From: Chloroflexota bacterium
Lineage (GTDB): Bacteria > Chloroflexota > Anaerolineae > Anaerolineales > Anaerolineaceae
DNA length: 5,129 bases
Assembly (NCBI GenBank): GCA_029777225.1
Contig: JAKOSR010000081.1
Span: 1-5,129, forward strand
Direction: 5' to 3'
Both the position numbers and the translations under genes were made by a program. The notes under the pieces are model-generated. The model worked only from the letters and a program-made list of their open reading frames with translations. It was not told the origin of the DNA and did not search any database. How positions within the stretch are numbered: the stretch's first letter is position 1; each line of letters opens with the position of its first letter. Shown piece by piece: positions 1 through 5,129 of the stretch.

Positions 1-3
1 AAT

Positions 4-2085
4 TTACTCCCCTGACATCGAAACTAGCAGGTTGGCGTCGATTTCCTTCAGCGCGAAGTAGGTATCAATGACTTTTCGAACAATCGGCGCGGAGAAGAGC
101 GCGCCTTCCTTGCCGTTATAGGCAAACGCGACCACCACGATTTCCGGGTCATCACTTGGCGCGTACCCCACAAACCACGCATGCGCAGGCCAGTTGCCTG
201 GCAGGCACAAACCCTGCGCGTTCGCCCAGTCATCACAATACTCGGCCGTGCCGGTCTTGCCCGCGATCTTGTTTGTGTCGCCAATGAATTCTTCGTAGGC
301 GGTACCCCCGGTATCGGTCACCATCTCCATGCCACGTTTGGCTAAGGCGATAACCCAGGGTTGGACGGTTTTCTTCACCCCAGTGGGGGTGTTGCCATCA
401 TATTCCTCGATCAAGGCATCCTTGGTGATATCCCATAGCTGCTTTGGCTCAAACGATTGGGTCACATTTCCCGCGGCATCCTCAATCTTGCTGATAAGGC
501 CAAGTTGCATGTGTTTTCCATCGTTGGCAATCGTAGCGATGGAATTCATGACCTGGATTGGGGTGGCCAGTACGTAGCCCTGGCCAACGGCCGCCAGGTA
601 GGTATCACCAGTCGCCCAGTTCTCACCAATATTCAAGCGTTTGTATGTTGGGTCAGGCACCAATCCGTTTACCTCACCCGGCAACTCAATACCGGTGACC
701 TCTCCATAACCCAGGGCTTTGGCGTATTGGCTCATACGCCAAATGCCAAGCCCGCCATCGGGCACTTCCCCGGCATACCCACCTGCAACTTTATACCAAT
801 ACACGTTGCAGGAGTAAGCAATGCCATGCAGGAAGTCAACCGGTCCATGGCCCTTATGGTCCCAGCAATAATAGTTCTGCTCAAAACCAATGTCACTCTC
901 GTAGAACTTTTGTTGCAACGTGATCATGCCAGGGTCGTCCACCGTCTGTTCTGGAGTGACTACGCCTTCGTTGAGTACCCCCAGGGCAGTTACCAGCTTG
1001 TAAACCGAGCCAGGTGGCAGTTCCGCCGAGATAGCCTTATCAACAAGCGGTTTTGCTTCATCCACGGACAGTTGTTCGTAGTAATAGCCTGGGATGACAC
1101 TGGACATGCGGTTATTTTCAAAATTTGGATACGAAACCAGCGCAAGGATTTCCCCGGTTTTGGCATTCATCGCGATAACCACCCCGCTGGTGCTCAGGAT
1201 TTTCCCCAGCCTCGCGTTCCAATAGTTGAGATTGTAGATTAGTGCCTCCCGGGCAGCCGTCTGCAAACGCAGGTCGACGGTCAGATAGATGTCCTGCCCT
1301 GGGATGGGTTCCACCGGTTCCTCCAGGTTCCGGACGATTTCACCACCAACGGTCACCTCAACCACACGCCGACCGTTCGTACCGCCCAGGATGTCCTGCA
1401 TGGAATTTTCAACCCCCGCGTAACCAACCTTGTCCCTTCCGGAAACAAAACCGAGGTTGGTGTAGTAATCCAGCAAAACCTCGGGGACAGGGCCCAAAAA
1501 ACCGATGATTTCGGCGGTTTGGTCGCCCGTTGGGTATTCACGTATCGATTGCACTTCCACGCCGATTCCAGGCCAATCCTGGGCCTTTTCAGAGACAACC
1601 ATGGCGATTTCCTTAGTGACATTGCACTTAAGACGGGTTGCCTGGAAAGGCCAGTTGGTGCTGGCAATTTCCACAATCTGCTCAATGCCAAGGTCAGTGT
1701 TACAGGGGCTAAAGTTGCCCGCGGTTTCGTCGTTGACCACTCCATTGCTCAGCGGGATCCCGATTAGGTCACTCAGCTTGTCAAAGATCGCATGCGTCGC
1801 GCCATCAGAATCCGGTAAATCCGCGGGTGTGACCGTAATGTTGTAGGATGGGATGTTGTGCGCCAGCACGATGCCGTTGCGGTCATAGATGACGCCGCGC
1901 TGGGTTGGGATGCTTATCACTTCCGTGCGGTTGTCTTCTGCCTGGGCCTGGTAGGAGGCCCCATTGATAATCTGATAGCTGAAGAGCTGAAAGGTATAAT
2001 AAGCAAACACAAAGCCAAGCAGAATGAATATCCACTTGAAACGACCTAAATCGATGGTCGGCTTTTGATAGGTTGAGTTATTCAT
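4..2085 (-). CDS. mrdA: Penicillin-binding protein 2 (elongation-specific transpeptidase), complete
   Basis: This is a class B penicillin-binding protein of 693 residues that cross-links peptidoglycan outside the membrane during cell elongation. One N-terminal membrane segment lies at about 18-38 with a short cytoplasmic tail. The pedestal (PBP dimer) domain opens with the RGVIYDRNG motif at 63-71 and includes GVENSMQDILGG at 224-235. The transpeptidase domain has all three catalytic boxes: SVYK with nucleophile S360 and K363, SCN at 425-427, and KTGTAE at 610-615. A GDTYLAAVGQG segment precedes TPIQV near 493-512, as is usual for PBP2. C407, H413 and C426 with D384 look like a zinc site. Two further Cys pairs are C128/C154 and C617/C627. 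The ATG start overlaps the mreD stop (ATGA), with AGGA 8 nt upstream, so the two are probably translationally coupled. Stop is TAA at 6-4. PBP2 rather than the divisome protein PBP3 (FtsI) is favoured by the mreBCD context and the CW...GHG motif. Confidence 0.97.
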   Translation of the reverse strand: MNNSTYQKPTIDLGRFKWIFILLGFVFAYYTFQLFSYQIINGASYQAQAEDNRTEVISIPTQRGVIYDRNGIVLAHNIPSYNITVTPADLPDSDGATHAIFDKLSDLIGIPLSNGVVNDETAGNFSPCNTDLGIEQIVEIASTNWPFQATRLKCNVTKEIAMVVSEKAQDWPGIGVEVQSIREYPTGDQTAEIIGFLGPVPEVLLDYYTNLGFVSGRDKVGYAGVENSMQDILGGTNGRRVVEVTVGGEIVRNLEEPVEPIPGQDIYLTVDLRLQTAAREALIYNLNYWNARLGKILSTSGVVIAMNAKTGEILALVSYPNFENNRMSSVIPGYYYEQLSVDEAKPLVDKAISAELPPGSVYKLVTALGVLNEGVVTPEQTVDDPGMITLQQKFYESDIGFEQNYYCWDHKGHGPVDFLHGIAYSCNVYWYKVAGGYAGEVPDGGLGIWRMSQYAKALGYGEVTGIELPGEVNGLVPDPTYKRLNIGENWATGDTYLAAVGQGYVLATPIQVMNSIATIANDGKHMQLGLISKIEDAAGNVTQSFEPKQLWDITKDALIEEYDGNTPTGVKKTVQPWVIALAKRGMEMVTDTGGTAYEEFIGDTNKIAGKTGTAEYCDDWANAQGLCLPGNWPAHAWFVGYAPSDDPEIVVVAFAYNGKEGALFSAPIVRKVIDTYFALKEIDANLLVSMSGE

Positions 2086-2585
2086 ACTTCCAATCCTGTT
2101 GGCGTGATGGAACGGGTAACTTCCTGGATTAGCGCGTGCACCGGGATAGCCAGCAGCATGTTAATCAGCACACTCGGTAAAAGCACCTCGCCAACCGCGT
2201 CCGGTATGGAGACTGACGCGCCGGAGAAAAGTTGCACCGCCACAAACACGGTATGTTCCAAAAGTGTTCCAAAGAAGGTCAAGACAAACATCGCCAAGAG
2301 CGGAGATTGCCAGGTATGGAACCGAATTGAGGCTGCCGCAAAGTAGACAGCCAGGTAAACAGCCAGGATGGCCAGCGTGGGTACCGCAGACATAAATCCA
2401 ACCAACGCGCCAAAAAGGACGATGACCACCCAAAACCTACGGAGATGCTGATGCAGGCTCCAGGCTGCCACAAACAGCAGCACGATATCTCCAAACCCAG
2501 CGGCCAATGGCGCGCGACCTACAACGCCATATTGAAGCATAATCGCGAGCAGAAAACCAACACTGCTTACAAGGTACGGAAGCAT
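2082..2585 (-). CDS. mreD: Rod shape-determining protein MreD
   Basis: A 167-residue, very hydrophobic integral membrane protein, the usual size for MreD. Membrane segments can be placed at roughly 4-20, 30-44, 51-86 (probably two), 94-118 and 133-158. The C-terminal segment LPSVLINMLLAIPVHALI resembles the most conserved part of the family (proline, then Asn followed by a hydrophobic run). MreD works in the membrane with MreC to couple MreB filaments to the RodA/PBP2 synthase; no catalytic residues are expected. The ATG follows AAGGA by 6 nt, and that ribosome site overlaps the mreC stop codon. The 3' end overlaps the mrdA start by 4 nt. MreD sequences diverge strongly, so the call rests on topology, length, the C-terminal motif and the fixed position between mreC and mrdA. 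Confidence 0.93.
   Translation of the reverse strand: MLPYLVSSVGFLLAIMLQYGVVGRAPLAAGFGDIVLLFVAAWSLHQHLRRFWVVIVLFGALVGFMSAVPTLAILAVYLAVYFAAASIRFHTWQSPLLAMFVLTFFGTLLEHTVFVAVQLFSGASVSIPDAVGEVLLPSVLINMLLAIPVHALIQEVTRSITPTGLEV
2094..2097 (-). promoter_or_regulatory. Ribosome binding site for mrdA, inside mreD
   Basis: AGGA lies 8 nt before the mrdA ATG, within the last codons of mreD. A second GGA at 2091-2089 is only 3 nt from the ATG and is probably too close to serve. Together with the ATGA overlap this supports the chosen start. Confidence 0.6.
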
Positions 2586-2591
2586 TCTGAT

Positions 2592-2596
2592 TCCTT
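2592..2596 (-). promoter_or_regulatory. Ribosome binding site for mreD, overlapping the mreC stop
   Basis: AAGGA lies 6 nt before the mreD ATG and shares its two A residues with the TAA stop of mreC. A ribosome finishing mreC would therefore sit on the mreD initiation site, which suggests coupled translation. Confidence 0.75.
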
Positions 2597-3431
2597 AAGG
2601 CACCAGGGGCGTGATATCCACCACGTCAAAATTGGTGATAATGAGCACCGCGTTGATGCGGGAAAAATCAACCATTGGTTGTACCGAACCCGTTTGGAAC
2701 AGGGTGTTTTGCTTGGTTTGCATGGTTAATACCTGCCCTACGAAAATATTTGGAGGGTAGGTGCCTCCCAGCCCGGAGGTGAGAATGACCTCACCAACCT
2801 GGACATCAGTCGCTTGGGGTACCATCTCGAGCGACATTTCGCCGGTAATGGAGCCCTGCACCTGCGCGTCCACGTTAGCAGATTGAAGGCGAACATTCAC
2901 CACGGATTTGGCATCGCTAATCAGTTCCACGCGTGAAGCATTGCCAATCACCGCGTCAATCCGCCCCACCAGGCCTTGCTGGGTCACCACTGGCATCCCA
3001 TACCGGATGCCGTCGTTGGAGCCTTTGTCGATAATCATATACTGCATATATGGGCTGATTTCCCGGCCAATGACGGTGGCGGCCACATACTCGTGCTCCG
3101 GATTACTGCGCATGAAGTCCAGCAACGAGTATAGGATTTGGGCCTGGCTCAGGTTTTCCTGCAGCTGGACAATTTCACTTTGCAACAGGGCCACTTCGTT
3201 GCCAAGCTGGATGTTTTGCTCGCGCAGTGTAGCCATGTCTTTGGGTGACGTGAAAAAATCCTTGAAGGCCAGGTAACGCTCTGCCAGCCAGCTTTGCGTT
3301 TTGATTAAAGGACTCACGGATGTGCTGAAAATAGGCGTGAGGTAGCCGGAAATAGCCAGGACAACCAGGCCGACAGCCACCAGGCCCACGACCAATCTGA
3401 TTAGATTCTGTGACGAATAAAGGTTACGCAT
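2595..3431 (-). CDS. mreC: Rod shape-determining protein MreC
   Basis: A 278-residue bitopic membrane protein of typical MreC length. It has a short basic N-terminus, a membrane segment at about 10-31, an extracytoplasmic coiled coil at about 64-105 (LREQNIQLGNEVALLQSEI and onward), and then the beta-domain. Family motifs in that domain are DKGSNDGIRYGMPVV (136-149), GLVGRI (153-158), LTSGLGGTYPPNIFVGQV (217-234) and VDFSRINAVLIIT near 254-266. MreC sits outside the membrane, binds PBP2 and helps activate it. The ATG at 3431 is the only reasonable start: an in-frame TGA lies seven codons upstream with no other start codon between, and the membrane segment begins soon after. No convincing Shine-Dalgarno lies 5-10 nt before this ATG, unlike the other genes here, and a strong hairpin sits in the gap to mreB. 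Stop is TAA; mreD begins 9 nt later. Confidence 0.96.
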   Translation of the reverse strand: MRNLYSSQNLIRLVVGLVAVGLVVLAISGYLTPIFSTSVSPLIKTQSWLAERYLAFKDFFTSPKDMATLREQNIQLGNEVALLQSEIVQLQENLSQAQILYSLLDFMRSNPEHEYVAATVIGREISPYMQYMIIDKGSNDGIRYGMPVVTQQGLVGRIDAVIGNASRVELISDAKSVVNVRLQSANVDAQVQGSITGEMSLEMVPQATDVQVGEVILTSGLGGTYPPNIFVGQVLTMQTKQNTLFQTGSVQPMVDFSRINAVLIITNFDVVDITPLVP

Positions 3432-3450
3432 AAAGAATTTCGCGTTTTGT

Positions 3451-3472
3451 CAACCGCCCAATCAGGCGGTTG
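3451..3472 (-). promoter_or_regulatory. Strong intercistronic hairpin between mreB and mreC
   Basis: The arms CAACCGCC and GGCGGTTG form a perfect 8-bp GC-rich stem around a 6-nt loop. On the minus-strand RNA a U-G wobble can extend it to 9 bp with a GAUU loop. It begins 3 nt after the mreB stop codon and ends 19 nt before the mreC start. No U-run follows (the next bases are ACAAAACGCG), so it is not a standard Rho-independent terminator. More likely roles are an mRNA 3'-end stabiliser, a processing site or a partial attenuator that lets mreB be expressed more than mreCD. The structure is seen directly; the role is inferred. Confidence 0.6.
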
Positions 3473-3475
3473 GGA

Positions 3476-4552
3476 CTAACGCGGGGCGTTCTTGTAAGGA
3501 TCCCTTTCGATACCCACAAAGAGATCTTCGAACATCTCCATATCATCATAAACCAAACCGCAACCACGGGCAACACAGGTCATGGGGTCTTCAGCTACCC
3601 ACACCCTTACCCGGATTTCGTTGGACAACCTTTCAGCTAAACCCTGCAATTGGGAGGTTCCACCAGCGAGGCAGATACCATTATCCATCAGGTCTGAAAG
3701 GATTTCTGGAGGACACTCATCCAAAGCGTCCTTGATTGTGTCTATGATTACCTGTACCGAAGAGGAAAGCGCTTCTCTGATTTCGATTGAGGACACTTCA
3801 ATGGCCTCAGGCAACCCGGTAATCAAGTTGCGCCCGCGGACGTCCACCGTCTTCTCATCTTTGAGAGGGTAGGCTGACCCGATGGCAATCTTGACCTTTT
3901 CGGCCATTTGTTCGCCAATGAAAAGGTTGTATTTACTGCGCAGGTACTCGATAATGTCCTGGTCGAGCTCATCCCCGGCAACACGGAGTGAACGGGAAAT
4001 CACGATGCCACCAGTGGAAACAACTGCCACTTCGGTGGTTCCACCACCGATATCAACAATCATGTTTCCGAATCCCTCGTTGATGGGCAGGCCAGCGCCG
4101 ATTGCCGCGGCCGCGGGCTCCTGGATCATATAACATTCGCGCGCGCCTGCGGACATGGCCGCGTCATAAACTGCGCGCTTCTCCACTTCAGTTGCACCAG
4201 ATGGGATTCCGATGACGACCCGGCTGTGGGGAAAAATCACGATGCTGTTTTCGTGCGCTTTGCTGATGAAGTACTCCAGCATGGCCTGCGTGATGTCATA
4301 TTCGGAAATAACACCGTCGCGTAATGGACGCAGGGTCACCATGTTTGCCGGGGCTCTGCCCACCATTGCTTTGGCAGCTGCGCCGATTTTTTGTGGTTCA
4401 CGTGTTCTACGGTCAATCGCCACCCAGGACGGTTCATTAATCACGATTCCCTTGCCGCGCACGTTGACCAATGTGTTGGCTGTACCGAGGTCTATCCCCA
4501 AATCAAGGGAGAAGAAGCCCAACAACCATTTTATGGGATTGAAAATCGCCAA
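3476..4552 (-). CDS. mreB: Rod shape-determining protein MreB (bacterial actin)
   Basis: A 358-residue actin-fold ATPase that polymerises under the cytoplasmic membrane and directs elongation. Nucleotide-binding signatures are clear: phosphate-1 loop DLGTANTLV (21-29), phosphate-2 loop VDIGGGTTEVAVVS (166-179), and adenosine motif LAGGTSQLQGL (295-305). MIQEPAAAAIGAG (142-154) holds E145, aligned with E143 of E. coli MreB, while the preceding family Glu is Gln (Q144). The first 14 residues (MAIFNPIKWLLGFF) form a likely membrane-binding amphipathic helix. A short acidic-to-basic tail follows the core (about 335-358). The start is TTG: a GGAG ribosome site lies 7 nt upstream, a stop closes the frame nine codons further upstream, and no ATG lies between. 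It is the first gene of the operon, 44 nt ahead of mreC, behind an extended -10 promoter. Identity is secure; filament-interface details cannot be judged by eye. Confidence 0.98.
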   Translation of the reverse strand: MAIFNPIKWLLGFFSLDLGIDLGTANTLVNVRGKGIVINEPSWVAIDRRTREPQKIGAAAKAMVGRAPANMVTLRPLRDGVISEYDITQAMLEYFISKAHENSIVIFPHSRVVIGIPSGATEVEKRAVYDAAMSAGARECYMIQEPAAAAIGAGLPINEGFGNMIVDIGGGTTEVAVVSTGGIVISRSLRVAGDELDQDIIEYLRSKYNLFIGEQMAEKVKIAIGSAYPLKDEKTVDVRGRNLITGLPEAIEVSSIEIREALSSSVQVIIDTIKDALDECPPEILSDLMDNGICLAGGTSQLQGLAERLSNEIRVRVWVAEDPMTCVARGCGLVYDDMEMFEDLFVGIERDPYKNAPR

Positions 4553-4559
4553 TGCAACA

Positions 4560-4563
4560 CTCC
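4560..4563 (-). promoter_or_regulatory. Ribosome binding site for mreB (fixes the TTG start)
   Basis: GGAG on the minus strand lies 7 nt before the TTG at 4552. This spacing supports TTG as the true start, because the next in-frame ATG would remove the conserved phosphate-1 loop. Confidence 0.75.
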
Positions 4564-4593
4564 GTCCGAGAGACTTTTAATTTAATCCTGAAA

Positions 4594-4602
4594 ATTATAT
4601 CA
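4594..4602 (-). promoter_or_regulatory. Extended -10 promoter for the mreB operon
   Basis: Read on the minus strand, 4602-4594 is TGATATAAT, a perfect TG-N-TATAAT extended -10 element. With a 17-bp spacer the -35 position (4622-4617) reads CTGATG, only a partial match to TTGACA, which is common for extended -10 promoters. The expected start of transcription is near 4587, giving a leader of about 35 nt before the TTG start of mreB. The surrounding AT-rich stretch stands out from the coding DNA. Inferred from consensus only. Confidence 0.7.
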
Positions 4603-4642
4603 TAATCAACCATCAGCATCAGCAGAGCCAGCACCCCGTCAG

Positions 4643-4677
4643 GTTTGCTTTATGGGTATAAATCCGTGCCTGCAAAC
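4643..4677. repeat. Interrupted 11-bp inverted repeat in the divergent intergenic region
   Basis: GTTTGCTTTAT (4643-4653) pairs with ATAAA (4658-4662) and GCAAAC (4672-4677). The centre is a 4-nt GGGT loop, and a 9-nt bulge separates the two halves of the right arm. It lies upstream of both predicted start points, so it would act as a DNA dyad or in a longer transcript, not in either predicted leader. It may be chance. Confidence 0.35.
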
Positions 4678-4695
4678 GAATATGACCACCATTAT

Positions 4696-4746
4696 TACCT
4701 TTTCAGGCCTCGAGGATTAACCTTTGGAAGTCAGGCGTAAAAGGTA
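4696..4746. repeat. 8-bp inverted repeat upstream of the divergent gene's promoter
   Basis: TACCTTTT (4696-4703) and AAAAGGTA (4739-4746) are perfect inverted arms 35 nt apart. Between them lies the 8-bp palindrome CCTCGAGG (4708-4715). The right arm abuts the extended -10 element of the plus-strand gene. This could be a pair of operator half-sites, but with no known regulator it remains a pattern only. Confidence 0.35.
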
Positions 4747-4748
4747 TC

Positions 4749-4757
4749 TGATACAAT
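4749..4757 (+). promoter_or_regulatory. Extended -10 promoter for the divergent coiled-coil gene
   Basis: TGATACAAT is a TG-N-TACAAT extended -10 element with one mismatch to TATAAT. No good -35 hexamer stands at 16-18 bp upstream (AGTCAG at the 17-bp position). The expected start is near 4764, giving a leader of about 35 nt, close to that of mreB. The element overlaps a small palindrome, GTATC-T-GATAC at 4744-4754. Confidence 0.55.
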
Positions 4758-4784
4758 CAACTTGCTGCCAACTGTTCTCTCAAC

Positions 4785-4790
4785 AAGGAG
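4785..4790 (+). promoter_or_regulatory. Ribosome binding site for the divergent gene
   Basis: AAGGAG, close to the full Shine-Dalgarno consensus, lies 8 nt before the ATG at 4799 and decides this start. Confidence 0.8.
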
Positions 4791-4798
4791 CGTGCTGG

Positions 4799-5129
4799 AT
4801 GAACCTGTCTTTCAATCTTTACCGATTGCAGTCGATTGACACACAATACCGAAAAATTACGCGGCGTTTAGCCCAAATCGAGCAAATACTCCTCGCGGAT
4901 GAAACCGTGCGTGCTGCCAACGAGCAGAAAATGCTGGCGGAAGAAGCTGAACGCAAAATTCATTCGGAAATTAAGGAGATCCAAGCCCGTTCCCAGGAAA
5001 AGAAAATTAAGTTGGAGCTGCATCAAAAAAGTCTGTTCGGGGGAAAGGTCCGCAACCCGAAAGAACTGCAGGATTTGCAGGCCGAGAGTGAAGTGTTGCG
5101 GCGTAACATTCAAAAGTTGGAGGATGAAC
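4799..5129 (+). CDS. Coiled-coil protein of the C4-type zinc-ribbon family, 5' part only
   Basis: The reading frame opens with ATG at 4799 and is still open at the window end after 110 codons, so this is the N-terminal part of a longer gene. The protein starts MNLSFNLYRLQSIDTQYRKI and is almost entirely charged helix with heptad-like leucines, a predicted long antiparallel coiled coil. Residues 79-94 (LFGGKVRNPKELQDLQ) match the hallmark segment of the bacterial zf-RING_7/DUF164-type family. Family members are usually about 240 residues and end in a CxxC...CxxC zinc ribbon; that part lies outside the window and is only expected. They are thought to bind nucleic acid or partner proteins, but no firm function is established and I assign none. 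The start is supported by AAGGAG 8 nt upstream and an extended -10 promoter about 40 nt upstream. It is divergent from mreB. Confidence 0.8.
   Translation, partial: MNLSFNLYRLQSIDTQYRKITRRLAQIEQILLADETVRAANEQKMLAEEAERKIHSEIKEIQARSQEKKIKLELHQKSLFGGKVRNPKELQDLQAESEVLRRNIQKLEDE

Noticed and set aside
457..1242. A 261-codon open frame on the plus strand, antisense to mrdA.
   Set aside because: It lies wholly inside the conserved transpeptidase domain of PBP2, its protein shows no family features, and no ribosome site or promoter supports it. It is a shadow of the real gene, as are the shorter frames antisense to mreB, mreC and mreD.
3451..3472. Reading the mreB-mreC hairpin as a Rho-independent terminator.
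   Set aside because: No T-run follows the stem on either strand, and mreC directly downstream would have no obvious promoter of its own.
4657..4662. TATAAA as a second plus-strand -10 element.
   Set aside because: No -35 at a suitable distance (CCCCGT at 17 bp) and no TG extension at the right spacing. It is better explained as part of the interrupted inverted repeat.
4868..5113. An open frame on the minus strand within the start of the divergent gene.
   Set aside because: The plus-strand frame has a near-consensus ribosome site, a promoter and a recognisable family motif; the minus frame has none of these.
1..5129. A novel accessory system such as a defence island, mobile element or CRISPR.
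   Set aside because: All coding sequence is accounted for by mreB, mreC, mreD, mrdA and one conserved coiled-coil family gene. No repeats, transposase, integrase or nuclease signatures were seen on either strand.

Overview
The window carries most of a cell-elongation ("elongasome") operon on the minus strand and the start of a divergent gene on the plus strand. The residues seen suggest Chloroflexota, most likely an Anaerolineae-like lineage. This rests on PBP2 wording around the KTG box (EYCDDWA, GLCLPG, AHAWFVGYAP), the form of MreB, and a C4-type zinc-ribbon-family neighbour. It is an inference from family resemblance, with no database search. Base composition looks moderate and even, and there is no sign of recent transfer, mobile elements, tRNA/rRNA genes or CRISPR.

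Layout, in minus-strand transcription order: a promoter with a perfect extended -10 (4594-4602); mreB (4552-3476, TTG start); a 44-nt gap holding a strong hairpin just after the mreB stop; mreC (3431-2595); a 9-nt gap; mreD (2585-2082); a 4-nt ATGA overlap; then mrdA/PBP2 (2085-4), complete, with its stop 3 nt from the window edge. On the plus strand, an extended -10 promoter (4749-4757) and a good ribosome site lead into a coiled-coil protein (4799 to the window end). It belongs to the zinc-ribbon family containing the GKVRNPKELQDLQ motif and is cut off before its C-terminal zinc ribbon would appear. The 246-bp intergenic region between the two divergent starts holds both promoters and several short dyads.

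How the genes work together: MreB forms membrane-attached filaments on the cytoplasmic side. MreC and MreD link these filaments through the membrane to the wall synthesis machinery. PBP2 is the transpeptidase that cross-links new peptidoglycan during elongation. Its usual partner RodA is not visible and may lie just beyond position 1. The divergent gene has no established link to shape.

I see no previously undescribed system here; this is a conserved housekeeping locus. The points most worth a second look are a likely structural zinc site in PBP2 (D384/C407/H413/C426), the hairpin separating mreB from an mreC that lacks a clear Shine-Dalgarno, and the compact divergent promoter region.
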